The notes: generated by a model not told the origin, from the letters alone. Counted from the stretch's first letter, positions 28,583 through 37,676 are shown. The stretch is DNA of 64,000 nucleotides from Paenibacillus sp. 453mf (GCF_900116105.1 NZ_FPAC01000001.1:2607135-2671134), one strand, 5' to 3'. Numbers and translations: made by a program.

Positions 28583-28918
28583 GTGGGGAGTGTGAACAAC
28601 ATCCAAATTACAACAAGCCTCGAAACAGCTGTCAAAAAGCCTTCGTCCAGCCGGATTTCTCGAATTTTCCAGACAGGTCATGTCATCTGCAGAGATGACG
28701 TTCTATTCGTGCTTTATTATGTACAACAAAAAGTGGCTTCGGAGGATCCACTTCTCGTAGATCTCCCAAAGCCACGTCTTATCCAGAGCTTCCAATATTT
28801 CAGTGAAGCTTCCCTGCTGCTGTTAGATGGGCATGCTTCCCATCACTGCACACAGGAAAGGTTAAGGAAGTGCCTTAAGGAAGCACTGTTCGGCCTCTAT
28901 GAAGAACACAGCCAATAG
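28583..28918 (+). CDS. Hypothetical protein, about 110 residues
   Basis: The only long frame between aroK and gnd. Codon choice looks coding (biased third positions, leucine-rich helices such as SFQYFSEASLLLLDGH), and it fills the gap. Start is GTG 28583 or GTG 28592; no strong ribosome site is seen. CRDDVLFVLYYVQQKV may be a helix; no family is recognised. It could be a real Paenibacillus orphan or a chance frame. Confidence 0.45.
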   Translation: MGSVNNIQITTSLETAVKKPSSSRISRIFQTGHVICRDDVLFVLYYVQQKVASEDPLLVDLPKPRLIQSFQYFSEASLLLLDGHASHHCTQERLRKCLKEALFGLYEEHSQ

Positions 28919-28975
28919 CCTCTATAACAGAATTGCTCAGACTCAATACAGATTCAAGACGGACGGACGATAATC

Positions 28976-30388
28976 TTAATTCCCCATCCAGTTGTAATGG
29001 AATGTACCTTCTTTATCCACACGCTTGAAAGTATGCGCACCGAAATAGTCACGCTGTGCTTGCAGGAGGTTTGCTGGAAGTCTCTCCGTCCGATAGCTGT
29101 CATAGTAAGACAGCGCGCTTGCAAAACCAGGTACCGGAATCCCATTTGCTACGGCAACGGAGATGACTTTACGCCATGCATCCTGATAAGACTCAACCAC
29201 ATTTTTGAAATATGGATCGAGGAGCAGATTTTTCAGCTCGGCATCCTTGTCATAGGCATCTTTAATGTTTTGCAAGAACTGTGAACGAATAATACAGCCA
29301 CCGCGGAAGATCATTGCGATATTGCCATATTTCAGGTTCCAGCCGTATTCGTCAGAAGCAGCGCGCATTTGTGCAAAGCCTTGAGCATAAGATACGATTT
29401 TACTTGCAAATAGTGCTTTGCGAACATTCTCAATAAATTCCGTTTTGTCGCCTGTGAATGCTTCAGTCTTAGGACCGCTCAGCACTTTGCTTGCTGCAAT
29501 ACGCTCTTCCTTCATCGCAGACAGGAAACGGGAGAATACGGATTCTGTAATCATGGACAGAGGTACTCCAAGATCCAGGGCGCTTTGGCTTGTCCATTTG
29601 CCCGTACCTTTTTGACCCGCAGCATCGAGGATAACATCGACCATCGGCTTGCCCGTCTCTTCATCATATTTCGAGAAGATATCCGCTGTAATTTCGATCA
29701 GGTAGCTGTCGAGTTCCCCTTTGTTCCACTCGCTGAATATTTCGTGGAATTGTTCAGCGTTTAGTCCAAGCACATCCTTTAACAGATGGTAAGCTTCACC
29801 AATTAGCTGCATATCGCCATACTCGATACCGTTATGCACCATTTTTACATAATGGCCTGCACCGTCAGGACCAATGTACGTTGTGCAAGGCTCGCCATTC
29901 ACTTGAGCTGCAATCGAAGTCAGAATCGGCTTCACGAGCTCATATGCACTTTCTTGTCCACCAGGCATAATGGATGGACCTTTCAGAGCGCCCTCTTCAC
30001 CACCGGAAACACCTGCACCGATGAAACGGAAGCCTTTTTCTTCAAGCTCCTTGCTGCGGCGCTGTGTATCAGGGAAGTAGGCATTTCCTCCATCAATAAT
30101 AATATCGCCTTGATCCAGATGCGGAACGAGCTGCTCAATCGTCGCATCCGTCGCAGGACCGGCTTGTACCATAATCAATATTTTGCGAGGAGATTCCAAA
30201 GATTGTACAAATTCTTCTATAGAGAACGTTCCTACCAAGTTTTTGCCATCAGCTTCTTTTACAAGATCTTGCGTTTTCTCCGGGGAACGGTTGAATACGG
30301 AAACTGAGAAACCTTTACTTTCAATATTCAAGGCCAGGTTCTTGCCCATTACGGCGAGGCCAATTACACCAATTTGTTGTTTTGCCAT
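28976..30388 (-). CDS. gndA: 6-phosphogluconate dehydrogenase, decarboxylating
   Basis: 470 residues, full length. It oxidises 6-phosphogluconate to ribulose-5-phosphate in the pentose phosphate pathway. NAD(P)-binding [13 protein letters not shown]; substrate and catalytic segments [19 protein letters not shown] and [20 protein letters not shown]-terminal [16 protein letters not shown] helix ([14 protein letters not shown]). ATG 30388 follows GGAG. It is monocistronic. Confidence 0.96.
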   Translation of the reverse strand: MAKQQIGVIGLAVMGKNLALNIESKGFSVSVFNRSPEKTQDLVKEADGKNLVGTFSIEEFVQSLESPRKILIMVQAGPATDATIEQLVPHLDQGDIIIDGGNAYFPDTQRRSKELEEKGFRFIGAGVSGGEEGALKGPSIMPGGQESAYELVKPILTSIAAQVNGEPCTTYIGPDGAGHYVKMVHNGIEYGDMQLIGEAYHLLKDVLGLNAEQFHEIFSEWNKGELDSYLIEITADIFSKYDEETGKPMVDVILDAAGQKGTGKWTSQSALDLGVPLSMITESVFSRFLSAMKEERIAASKVLSGPKTEAFTGDKTEFIENVRKALFASKIVSYAQGFAQMRAASDEYGWNLKYGNIAMIFRGGCIIRSQFLQNIKDAYDKDAELKNLLLDPYFKNVVESYQDAWRKVISVAVANGIPVPGFASALSYYDSYRTERLPANLLQAQRDYFGAHTFKRVDKEGTFHYNWMGN

Positions 30389-30561
30389 TGGTTCTCCATC
30401 CTTTGCTTCGTATTTTTTGACTTCAACTGTTTATCGCCTTCATCAGGAAGCAATGCGTCTGCAGTCCTTATCTATGTAGTATAATGAAGAGCGCTTCAAT
30501 TATATCCCTATTCTACCGTGTTTGGATTTGGAAGTAAAACTCCGATGCCTCCGAAGCAAGG

Positions 30562-30588
30562 GTAAAACACCTCTGTTCACGAGGTGTT
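30562..30588 (-). terminator. Terminator downstream of the 199-residue hypothetical gene
   Basis: Minus strand ACACCTC/GAGGTGT stem followed by TTTTACC. Confidence 0.6.
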
Positions 30589-30637
30589 CATTAAATGCTC
30601 ATACTCTTTGTTCTTACCTTATAAGATTGTGACAGTC

Positions 30638-31237
30638 TCACCATTCAAGCATCAGCATTCGATCCTGCATTTGAAAAAGTTTGGCGCGGCATTTGTCTGC
30701 CCTTGTTGTATCGCTTGCACCAATTGCCTCATACAGTCGTTCTAGCTCATCATCGATCTCCATTCGAAGCAGTGTAAGTCTTAATTCCCCCTCGATCGAA
30801 GTGTACATTTCTTCCATTTCCTCGAGCGTCGGCGCCGGACCCTTCTGATAGATCACCTTCTGCTTGAAGCCTGACACTTCGACAAGCCTGATGACCTCAC
30901 CGAACAAAATATTTTCTATAACGATAATATGATCCTTGAATCTGCGAACGACAGCATGCCCTCTCGTGTCTCCGATCAATTTCTCCATATATTCTGCAAG
31001 CTTTGCATCCTTGATTATATAGTCACCAATCAACTTATAATCACCGGTTCTCATTTGTTGAAATTTCAGCTTTACCAATTTGCGGCCTGTACGTACGGAC
31101 AAAATAAAGTAATCTTCATCCTCGCTCCAATATAGCGAATATCCTTCCTGAATGAGATCCTTAATGAGCTGTTGGATACGAAGGCGGCTAAACCGGAGCT
31201 CTAAATTGCAGTATTCCACTTCATAGCTCTTGTTCAT
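30638..31237 (-). CDS. Conserved hypothetical protein, 199 residues
   Basis: Soluble, charged, mixed alpha/beta; no motif recognised. The N-terminal half is basic and beta-rich, including VRTGRKLVKLKFQQM; the C-terminal quarter is helical (EIDDELERLYEAIGASD). GGAGGAGG lies ahead of ATG 31237, so it is translated. It is divergent from yktB. Confidence 0.7.
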   Translation of the reverse strand: MNKSYEVEYCNLELRFSRLRIQQLIKDLIQEGYSLYWSEDEDYFILSVRTGRKLVKLKFQQMRTGDYKLIGDYIIKDAKLAEYMEKLIGDTRGHAVVRRFKDHIIVIENILFGEVIRLVEVSGFKQKVIYQKGPAPTLEEMEEMYTSIEGELRLTLLRMEIDDELERLYEAIGASDTTRADKCRAKLFQMQDRMLMLEW

Positions 31238-31559
31238 GGCACTTCCTCCTCCATTTTTTTACGATCATGTAATCCGGATCATACTTATTGGAAATGTAAA
31301 TTGCAGCCTTGGTATTCTTGCCATTCTTCGCTCCACCATAAGTCTGCTTACCCTATTTTATACTGACTTCAAGGGAAGCGTACTTAGTCGTTTGACCATT
31401 TTTTCACCCGATAATCTTCATAAACAATCCAGCAAAAGTACAAACTTGAAGAGAGGGAAGCGGGTACTCCTGTGTTATAATGAGTCGCGTAATATTGTGT
31501 ATACTATTATATTGGATAGAGTTTAGGTTCATGCTTACCTATAAGGAGGATTACTTATA
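31238..31559. promoter_or_regulatory. Divergent intergenic region with an extended -10 promoter for yktB
   Basis: TGTTATAAT (31473-31481) is an extended -10 element about 80 bases ahead of yktB on the plus strand; no good -35 accompanies it. AAGGAGG lies 10 bases before the yktB ATG. No gene is seen. Confidence 0.45.
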
Positions 31560-32192
31560 ATGTCACAACTCACATATCCCTCACTAAATGAAGCGGATTT
31601 TGAAGTATTCGAAGTACCCGGACTGGAACCCCGTATGGAGCTGCTGATTGAACGGATTCGGCCGAAGCTTGAGGCCATTGGGACGGCTTCTGCGCCATTC
31701 TTAAGCGAGCTGTGCGGTGAAGACATGTTTGTTCACGTCGCAAAGCATGCACGCCGGAAAGTTAATCCGCCGAACGATACCTGGGTTGCAGTAGCCAACA
31801 ATAAAAGAGGTTATAAGGCTTACCCCCATTTTCAAGTTGGCATGTTCGGTACACACGCGTTCGTAATCTTCGCCATCATATATGAGAGCAGCAATAAGGA
31901 AGTGTTCGCTGATGCATTGTCCCGTCAGTTGGAAGAAGTGGCACAAAATATACCTGAATATTTCTATTGGTCTACCGACCATATGATTCCGGAAGGAACA
32001 AATCATGCAGATATGACGAAGGAAGATTTCCAGCGTATGGCGGAACGTCTGAAAAATGTGAAGAAATCCGAGGTTTTATGCGGCCTTCGTATCGATAAGG
32101 ATGATCCGATCCTCCAAGATGGCCATAAGTTTGGCAAGACGATTGAAGAGACTTTTACAGCGCTGCTTCCGTTGTACAAAATGTCTTTTTAA
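31560..32192 (+). CDS. yktB: YktB, UPF0637 (DUF1054) protein
   Basis: 210 residues matching the YktB family (FEVFEVPGLEPRMELLIERIRPKLEAIG; HVAKHARRKVNPPNDTWVA). Cytoplasmic, function unknown. AAGGAGG lies 10 bases before ATG 31560. Confidence 0.88.
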   Translation: MSQLTYPSLNEADFEVFEVPGLEPRMELLIERIRPKLEAIGTASAPFLSELCGEDMFVHVAKHARRKVNPPNDTWVAVANNKRGYKAYPHFQVGMFGTHAFVIFAIIYESSNKEVFADALSRQLEEVAQNIPEYFYWSTDHMIPEGTNHADMTKEDFQRMAERLKNVKKSEVLCGLRIDKDDPILQDGHKFGKTIEETFTALLPLYKMSF

Positions 32193-32320
32193 AGCGATTA
32201 TCTTCCATTATTTACAAATAAAATGCCGGATCATAAAAAATCCATTTTCATTCCCTTTTCATTTTGCTATACTCATCTAGGTTTAATTATTCTTAATAAT
32301 GAAAGGTTGTGACAGCATCC

Positions 32321-33796
32321 ATGGATCACCGTCGTACGCCGCTCTTTACAGCAATTAAGAACCACGCGGCTAACAATCCGGTACAGTTTCACATCCCTGG
32401 TCACAAAAAAGGACTTGGAACGGACTCAGAGTTTCGCGAATTCATTGGGGATAACGCCCTTTCCATAGATTTGATCAACATCGCGCCGCTTGACGATTTG
32501 CATCAACCGACTGGAGTAATTAAAGAAGCACAAATGCTAGCTGCCGATGCATTCGGGTCAGATTACACCTACTTTAGTGTACAAGGGACAAGCAGTGCGA
32601 TTATGACCATGATCTTGTCCGTCTGCGGACCTGGCGAGAAGATTATCGTGCCGCGGAATGTGCATAAATCAGTCATGTCTGCCATCATCTTCTCCGGAGC
32701 CAAGCCTATCTTTATTTCTCCGGTCAGTGACGAAAATCTCGGCATTGATCACGGAATTACGGTTGGTTCGGTCCGCCGGGCATTGGAACGCCATCCTGAT
32801 GCGAAGGGTGTGCTTGTCATTAATCCAACGTATTTCGGCGTTTGTGCGAATTTGAAGGAGATTGTAGAGCTGGCTCACAGTTACCAAGTGCCCGTTCTTG
32901 TGGATGAGGCGCATGGTGTACTGATTCATTTCCATGAGGATCTTCCTATGTCTGCTATGGAAGCTGGTGCAGATCTAGCTTCTACGAGTGTGCACAAATT
33001 AGGCGGCTCCATGACGCAAAGTTCGGTCCTGAACCTGAATACCAAGAACGGATTCGTTAATCCAGAGCGTGTACAGACGATTATCAGTATGCTGACTACA
33101 ACCTCTACATCTTATATATTGTTGTCTTCACTGGATACGGCAAGACGCAATCTTGCACTCCATGGACACAGCATGGCTCAAAAAGCGATTGACCTTGCAG
33201 AGTATGCTCGCCGGGCGATCAATGATATCGAAGGGCTATACTGCTTTGGTGAAGAAATACTAGGCGGCGAAGCAACCTATAGCTATGACCCGACCAAGGT
33301 CACCATTCATGTTCGCCATCTGGGTCTCACCGGCTATGATACAGAGAACTGGCTTCGCAAGCATTACAACATCGAAGTGGAAATGAGCGATATGTACAAC
33401 ATTCTTTGCCTGATCACACCAGGTGATAATGATGATTCCGTTAATACACTCCTTATTGCACTTCGCGAGCTGTCGGATACCTATTATAATGTGAACCAAG
33501 CCAATGAGCTTGTCGTCAAAATTCCGGAAATTCCACAGCTGATGCTGACGCCACGAGAGGCTTTCTACGGTGACACCGAAGTGATTCCGTTCAAGGAATC
33601 GGAGGGCCGCATTATTGCTGAATTTATCTATGTATATCCGCCAGGTATACCGATTCTATTGCCTGGAGAAGTCATCTCTCAGGATAACATTAACTATATC
33701 ATTGAGCATGTTGAGGTCGGTCTGCCCGTTAAAGGGCCAGAAGATCGGACGATTCAGAATGTTAAAGTGATTGTCGAAGCGGAGCCCATTTTTTAA
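32321..33796 (+). CDS. speA: Arginine decarboxylase (Orn/Lys/Arg decarboxylase, SpeA type)
   Basis: 491 residues, PLP-dependent fold-type I. FHIPGHKKG and SIDLINIAPLDDLHQP are family hallmarks; DEAHGVLIHFH and STSVHKLGGSMTQSS hold the PLP Asp-His and Schiff-base Lys. It is closest to B. subtilis SpeA, which converts arginine to agmatine for polyamines. GAAAGGTTGTGA resembles the full anti-SD match and is 8 bases before ATG 32321, so this start is preferred over GTG 32309. Confidence 0.92.
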   Translation: MDHRRTPLFTAIKNHAANNPVQFHIPGHKKGLGTDSEFREFIGDNALSIDLINIAPLDDLHQPTGVIKEAQMLAADAFGSDYTYFSVQGTSSAIMTMILSVCGPGEKIIVPRNVHKSVMSAIIFSGAKPIFISPVSDENLGIDHGITVGSVRRALERHPDAKGVLVINPTYFGVCANLKEIVELAHSYQVPVLVDEAHGVLIHFHEDLPMSAMEAGADLASTSVHKLGGSMTQSSVLNLNTKNGFVNPERVQTIISMLTTTSTSYILLSSLDTARRNLALHGHSMAQKAIDLAEYARRAINDIEGLYCFGEEILGGEATYSYDPTKVTIHVRHLGLTGYDTENWLRKHYNIEVEMSDMYNILCLITPGDNDDSVNTLLIALRELSDTYYNVNQANELVVKIPEIPQLMLTPREAFYGDTEVIPFKESEGRIIAEFIYVYPPGIPILLPGEVISQDNINYIIEHVEVGLPVKGPEDRTIQNVKVIVEAEPIF

Positions 33797-33812
33797 TAAG
33801 TGCTGCACAAGC

Positions 33813-33846
33813 AAAAAAAAGACCAGACAACTTGTCTGGTCTTTCG
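33813..33846. terminator. Bidirectional terminator between speA and the DUF1292 gene
   Basis: AAAGACCAGACAA/TTGTCTGGTCTTT with A tract upstream and CTTTCG downstream; the minus direction has T8. Confidence 0.85.
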
Positions 33847-33866
33847 TCTATGACAGAACGTGTCAA

Positions 33867-34181
33867 TTACTCGTTCTCAATCATTTCGTTGAAAGCCGCT
33901 TCAACACGGTTCCACTCTTCTTCGTCTTCGATTTGATACAACGCAACCTCTTCGTTCTCTTCTTCAAGGCGGAGAATCAATCCGTCAGCTTCAGGATTGT
34001 CGCGCTCCAGTAGTACCGCGTACTCTTTGCCGTCTACGTCAAAAGTTTGTGCCAAGATCATTTCGACTTCTGCACCATTCTCGTCAGTCAGTGTAAGAAC
34101 AGCCATTTCGTGTTCATGATCGTGTTCATGATCGTGGTCATGGTTGCAATGTTCGCCGTGAACATGGTTGTGATCGCTCAT
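33867..34181 (-). CDS. DUF1292 protein with His-rich N-terminus
   Basis: 104 residues. The first 25 hold many His and Asp in a HDHDHEHDH pattern with a GEHCNH step, a likely divalent-metal tether; the rest is the DUF1292 fold (LTLTDENGAEVEMILAQTFDV...YALLERD) of small acidic proteins found in Bacillota. GAGG is 8 bases before ATG 34181. It is monocistronic. Confidence 0.85.
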   Translation of the reverse strand: MSDHNHVHGEHCNHDHDHEHDHEHEMAVLTLTDENGAEVEMILAQTFDVDGKEYAVLLERDNPEADGLILRLEEENEEVALYQIEDEEEWNRVEAAFNEMIENE

Positions 34182-34207
34182 GAGAATACCTCACTTTTAA
34201 ATTTATA

Positions 34208-34266
34208 TTGTAATCATACGATAGGCATTTGTAACATCATAGTACGGTCGCACTTGTAATCATACG
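34208..34266. repeat. 13-base direct repeat TTGTAATCATACG upstream of the His-rich gene
   Basis: Exact copies at 34208-34220 and 34254-34266, in the likely promoter region. A candidate for operator half-sites; no factor is identified. Confidence 0.5.
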
Positions 34267-34307
34267 GACGTATCGTAACACTATTACGGGACAAAATCAA
34301 TGAAACT

Positions 34308-34865
34308 CTAATTCAATGCCGTAATCACTTTTTCCGAAACGAGGAAGAACGAATTACTGCCTGACGGTTTCATATAGAACCCTACTATATAATTCCCGCT
34401 TTTCTTAAATTCATAAGTAAAATCATTCGTTTTGAACCAGAAATTATCCTTCGAGCCGCTGCCGAGCTTCTCGGATTGTATATTTTTCACGTTTCCGGAA
34501 GGGTCGGTAATCGCTACTTTGACCTCGGAAATCTTCCCATCCAGACTATCGACCTGACTTAACACGTTAAATTTCAATTTACCCACATTAACATTCCCAA
34601 ATACCGTCTCGCCTTTAAACAAAGTGATGTGCACATTCGGCTTAGTGACGGTAACCTTGCCATTTCCTGAATCCCATGAAGCAAGTCCGCTGATCTCACG
34701 GACAGGAGCATATGTCGTACCATTTATAAAGTAACCACCACCGCTTACTTCTTGCCCATTAATAATGACACGAATTCGTTCGGTAACCGAGTCAGCAAAC
34801 AACATGGAGCCGCTGCCCAAGAGCGAGAACACAATCGCAAGGGCAAGCGTTCTTTTCCACTTCAT
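34308..34865 (-). CDS. Secreted copper-amine-oxidase-like (stalk) domain protein
   Basis: 185 residues: signal peptide (KWKRTLALAIVFSLLGSGSMLFADS), then a stalk-type N-terminal domain (IRVIINGQEVSGGGYFINGTTYAPVREISG), then a beta-rich domain near FLVSEKV. Such domains in Paenibacillus are thought to bind surface polymers; no enzyme site is present. GGGGAA precedes ATG 34865. Exported. Confidence 0.8.
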   Translation of the reverse strand: MKWKRTLALAIVFSLLGSGSMLFADSVTERIRVIINGQEVSGGGYFINGTTYAPVREISGLASWDSGNGKVTVTKPNVHITLFKGETVFGNVNVGKLKFNVLSQVDSLDGKISEVKVAITDPSGNVKNIQSEKLGSGSKDNFWFKTNDFTYEFKKSGNYIVGFYMKPSGSNSFFLVSEKVITALN

Positions 34866-35003
34866 AAGCTCTTGTTCCCCTCCAGCTATGAGAATATAGT
34901 ATGTCTATTTATACTTCATCCCAGAGAACAAGTTGCGGTGCGTTTGGAAAATTTTTCTGAAAAATTTACGAAATATGTAACAGAGGCTTCTTCTATGCCG
35001 GGT

Positions 35004-35040
35004 TAAACATGCACCGTTCCTAGAAAGGGTCCGGTGCATG
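35004..35040 (-). terminator. Weak terminator after the 64-residue Cys protein
   Basis: Minus strand CATGCACCG/CGGTGCATG hairpin followed by only TTT. Confidence 0.5.
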
Positions 35041-35050
35041 GTACTTTTGT

Positions 35051-35245
35051 CTAACCTTTGGGTTTGGTCAAGATGCAAGGGACGCCCTTCCCTACAGCTC
35101 CCGGTTCCCGCATGCGCTCTGCGTATGCCATTCCACGTTCACACGGTGTTTTACAGACTTCACACACGTCGGACGTCACCAGTTTCATACTTGTCCGTAC
35201 CTTTTCCTTGCTTGACCCGCCTTTGCTCACCTTCCCTTTTGCCAT
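35051..35245 (-). CDS. Small Cys-rich hypothetical protein (64 residues)
   Basis: A basic start (MAKGKVSKGGSSKEKV) leads to CEVCKTPCERG and a later Cys, which could make a small zinc knuckle. AGAGGGG is 8 bases before ATG 35245, supporting translation. I do not recognise a function. Confidence 0.7.
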   Translation of the reverse strand: MAKGKVSKGGSSKEKVRTSMKLVTSDVCEVCKTPCERGMAYAERMREPGAVGKGVPCILTKPKG

Positions 35246-35523
35246 TTGTGATACCCCTCTTTCTTGTAGGTGTTCAAGGCATGCTCATCTGCAGCTTCGT
35301 GCCTGGTAATGCCATTGTATGGGGATTTGCGGTGAAGGTGCATGGGGCGTTCATTTGATGCGCTCCAATTTTTTGACTCCCTCTCGGGCGCTCCATTTTT
35401 TGGCCCCCTCTCTCCAGTTGCTTCGCAAAAGTCGTTCGGGATCCAAAAAAATTCCGCTGGGGTGGTAGGGACTAGACTATGTCCTGCAGAAGACATCATT
35501 TTCGTTAGAATTTCTAATAAACC
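35246..35523. other. Intergenic stretch without a supported gene
   Basis: GC-richer than its surroundings, with CGCTCC(A)ATTTTTTG repeated twice (near 35361 and 35390). A 113-residue minus-strand frame covers it but has proline-rich, unlikely composition. Confidence 0.5.
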
Positions 35524-35558
35524 AAAAAAAGGGAAGCCCTGTACTCGGGCTTCCCTTT
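35524..35558 (-). terminator. Terminator after the DUF3892 gene
   Basis: GGGAAGCCC/GGGCTTCCC with T7 on the minus strand. Confidence 0.9.
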
Positions 35559-35574
35559 GAACGCTCAAGATATT

Positions 35575-35814
35575 TTATTGGAAGATAGGCAATTGATCCA
35601 GGTTATTCGTCGGATCTCCATCCGCATCTCCGCGAATGCGAAGGGAGCCATCTCTTGCTTTGAATACATTGACTCCTGCAATGGAGCCCGTTTGAATCTC
35701 ATTCAACGCTTGATTGTAATCAAGCACTCTGCCTGTTGACGTCTTAAATGCGGTCAAATCTCCGTCTCCGTTTTTCTGAACGGCAACAAATTGCTCGCGT
35801 GTGTTATTTTCCAT
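35575..35814 (-). CDS. DUF3892 domain protein
   Basis: 79 residues fitting DUF3892 (QFVAVQKNGDGDLTAFKTSTG...YNQALNEIQTG...GSLRIRGDADG). These are small Bacillota proteins of unknown role. ATG 35814 has AAGGAG about 11 bases upstream; an in-frame GTG at 35826 is too close to that site. Confidence 0.8.
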   Translation of the reverse strand: MENNTREQFVAVQKNGDGDLTAFKTSTGRVLDYNQALNEIQTGSIAGVNVFKARDGSLRIRGDADGDPTNNLDQLPIFQ

Positions 35815-35932
35815 AAGAACATACACTCCTTTTTGCAGCCATAGTTTGTAACCTGCTCGGATTCAGGGTAAGCTGATCTCCGACACCTATGATTATGCCC
35901 AATTGGATGTCTTCTTATGAAAGATACATCTC

Positions 35933-36376
35933 TTATAGCTTTTTCTGCATCCGTACGTGCAGTATACCTGCATCATAGAAAGGCTCGTCTGAGATAACTT
36001 CATATCCGAGCTTTTTATAAAAACCTTCAGCCTGACACTGTGCATCCAGCAAAGAATAGGCTAAGCCGAGGTCTTTAGCTCTTTCTTCTAATGCCATAAT
36101 CAGTACACGACCATATCCGTTAACCCGATAAGGCTTCAGGACAGCTATTCTTTGCAGCTTTGCTGTATCTTTTTTATAATAAATCAAGCGGCCGGTCGCC
36201 ACCATCTCTTGTCCATCCTGAATTAATATATGGTGTGCATCCGGGCTCAGCACATCATATTGGTCAATTTCCTCTTCTTCTGGAACGTTCTGTTCCTCTA
36301 CGAACACCGTTCTGCGAATGTTCAGCCCAGCTTCAAGCTGTTCTTGTGTTGTAACATTAATAATCTCGGCTGGCAT
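35933..36376 (-). CDS. GNAT family N-acetyltransferase (ElaA/YjcF-like)
   Basis: 147 residues. GLNIRRTVFVEEQNVPEEEEID is the signature of the YjcF/ElaA subgroup, and LQRIAVLKPYRVNGYGRVLI holds the acetyl-CoA binding loop. The acceptor is unknown. GGAGGA precedes ATG 36376. Confidence 0.85.
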   Translation of the reverse strand: MPAEIINVTTQEQLEAGLNIRRTVFVEEQNVPEEEEIDQYDVLSPDAHHILIQDGQEMVATGRLIYYKKDTAKLQRIAVLKPYRVNGYGRVLIMALEERAKDLGLAYSLLDAQCQAEGFYKKLGYEVISDEPFYDAGILHVRMQKKL

Positions 36377-36493
36377 AGTCTCCTCCTCTTACTATCCAAA
36401 AATGCAAAAATCCAAACCATTATACACTACATAAGCAGTGATCGTATAGTCTGTCTTAGATATGGATAATTAAAGCAAGCATTTGTGCCTTTT

Positions 36494-36715
36494 CTACGGT
36501 AATAATGTTTCTTCATTTGATGGTTTGGAGTAAACCTCATCTCCTACGGATCTCCGATATACATCATCAATAACCGGAAGATCCGATTCTGAAGGCTCAA
36601 TCAGCTGCAGATTAATTGTTTCTTGCGATGGAGCTAACGTGCATCCCGTTATGTTGGCAAATACAATCCCGCAGATCATAAATTTGCTTAAATTATTGAC
36701 TAGTTTATTATTCAT
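36494..36715 (-). CDS. Small putative lipoprotein (73 residues)
   Basis: An N-terminal hydrophobic segment ends in ITGC, a lipobox, then an acidic tail of about 45 residues without motif. GGTGGGGG lies ahead of ATG 36715. Unknown role. Confidence 0.6.
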   Translation of the reverse strand: MNNKLVNNLSKFMICGIVFANITGCTLAPSQETINLQLIEPSESDLPVIDDVYRRSVGDEVYSKPSNEETLLP

Positions 36716-36796
36716 AGAACCCCCACCACCCTACGGTTGTTATTTTCATCCTTTTAAGGTTGCTCAAATCAGGATAAATTAAACATAGGACAGGGA

Positions 36797-36826
36797 TTGA
36801 CATCACATATCAAAGCCTGATAATAT
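36797..36826 (+). promoter_or_regulatory. Promoter of tRNA-Val
   Basis: TTGACA at 36797-36802 and TAATAT at 36821-36826 (18-base spacer), 30 bases ahead of the tRNA. Confidence 0.7.
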
Positions 36827-36856
36827 AGGATTATTCCTTTTTTATAATTATTCCAT

Positions 36857-36929
36857 GATCTGTTAGCTCAGCTGGGAGAGCACTATCTTGACAGGGTAGG
36901 GGTCAGTGGTTCGAGCCCACTACAGATCA
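36857..36929 (+). tRNA. tRNA-Val(GAC)
   Basis: A 73-base cloverleaf: acceptor GATCTGT/ACAGATC plus A73, D arm GCTC/GAGC, anticodon arm CTATC-TTGACAG-GGTAG (anticodon GAC), T arm with TTCGAGC. No encoded CCA. It stays complete although a mobile element is integrated at its 3' half. Confidence 0.95.
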
Positions 36930-36941
36930 TCACTGAAGACC
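36888..36941 (+). repeat. attL, 54-bp core inside the 3' half of tRNA-Val
   Basis: From TTGACAGGG (anticodon loop) through the tRNA end to GAAGACC. Identical base for base to 43740-43793. This is the signature of tyrosine-integrase insertion into a tRNA gene. Confidence 0.93.
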
Positions 36942-36970
36942 CTTGAGGCGTAAAGCTTCAGGGGTTTTTT
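36940..36970 (+). terminator. Terminator after tRNA-Val, supplied by the element
   Basis: CCCTTGAGGC/GCTTCAGGGG (10 bp with wobble pairs) followed by T6, starting at the very edge of attL. Confidence 0.8.
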
Positions 36971-37021
36971 CCTGTTTTATTGCTGTCGAATTAATTAATT
37001 GGGGGAGGATTGGGGGAGAAC

Positions 37022-37054
37022 AAAAAAATCTCGGAGTTTTTCTTTCCGAGATCT
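37022..37054 (-). terminator. Terminator after the 90-residue gene
   Basis: ATCTCGGA/TCCGAGAT with T7 on the minus strand. Confidence 0.85.
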
Positions 37055-37064
37055 CTTTTTGACA

Positions 37065-37337
37065 TTATCTTAGGTTTTTACCTATCTCGATTCCTTCTGA
37101 AATAGCTAATGGATAAATGTATTCTGTATCAATTCTTGTTTTGGTGATGAACAAGTTTTCTATTTGATCAGTTACTGTGGCCAGATCGGGATTTGATTTC
37201 TTAATCTCCTGTAATAAATTAACAAGTTTTGAATAGCATTCTTCAGTACTTTCTTCGCACTGTTCAGCTACCTCTTCCGTTCGTTTTTCTAATGCTATTT
37301 TTAGCCAATTCTTAATTACACTTTCTTCATCGATCAT
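37065..37337 (-). CDS. Hypothetical element protein (90 residues)
   Basis: Acidic, helical (KIALEKRTEEVAEQCEEST; LVNLLQEIKKSNPDL), no motif known. The ribosome site is poor, but a good terminator follows and a promoter region lies upstream, so it is probably expressed. It is divergent from the XRE gene. Confidence 0.5.
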   Translation of the reverse strand: MIDEESVIKNWLKIALEKRTEEVAEQCEESTEECYSKLVNLLQEIKKSNPDLATVTDQIENLFITKTRIDTEYIYPLAISEGIEIGKNLR

Positions 37338-37390
37338 AAGACAGCGGCGCCCCCATTCATCCCAATAAATTGATTTACTTTTAACATTTG

Positions 37391-37420
37391 TTTACCATAA
37401 AGTTAGAAGAGTGATATAAT
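37391..37420 (+). promoter_or_regulatory. Promoter of the small XRE gene
   Basis: TTTACC (37391-37396), 18 bases, TATAAT (37415-37420). Confidence 0.6.
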
Positions 37421-37460
37421 TAGCTCGCCATACCACCCACCACATAAAGGGGTTTTAGAG

Positions 37461-37676
37461 GTGAAAATCTCCCGAGGGAGATGCTTACTTCTCAATCTCA
37501 TAAAGGCACAAGGATGGACTCATGCTGAATATGCTGACCGAGTTGGCCGACATCCTAGAGTCATTTCCCATTTTTGTAACGGCAAGCGAGTAATGCAACC
37601 CGAGGATATATACATAGCCACCCTTATATTTAATTGCGGTATTGAAGACCTTTATGAGTGGATCATTGAGAAGTAG
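37461..37676 (+). CDS. Small XRE-type HTH protein
   Basis: 71 residues, almost all helix-turn-helix: LLNLIKAQGWTHAEYADRVG, RVISHFCNGKRVM, DIYIATLIFNCGIEDLYEW. A Cro/CI-like DNA-binding domain without an effector domain, likely controlling element genes. Starts at GTG 37461 with GGGG about 9 bases upstream. Confidence 0.75.
   Translation: MKISRGRCLLLNLIKAQGWTHAEYADRVGRHPRVISHFCNGKRVMQPEDIYIATLIFNCGIEDLYEWIIEK

Noticed and set aside
30484..30497. TGAAGAGCGCTTCA before gndA as a cre site
   Set aside because: The central CG is one base out of register with TGWAANCGNTNWCA on both strands.
35227..35568. 113-residue minus-strand frame
   Set aside because: Composition is unlike neighbouring proteins, it overlaps the well-supported Cys-rich gene, and it has no ribosome site.
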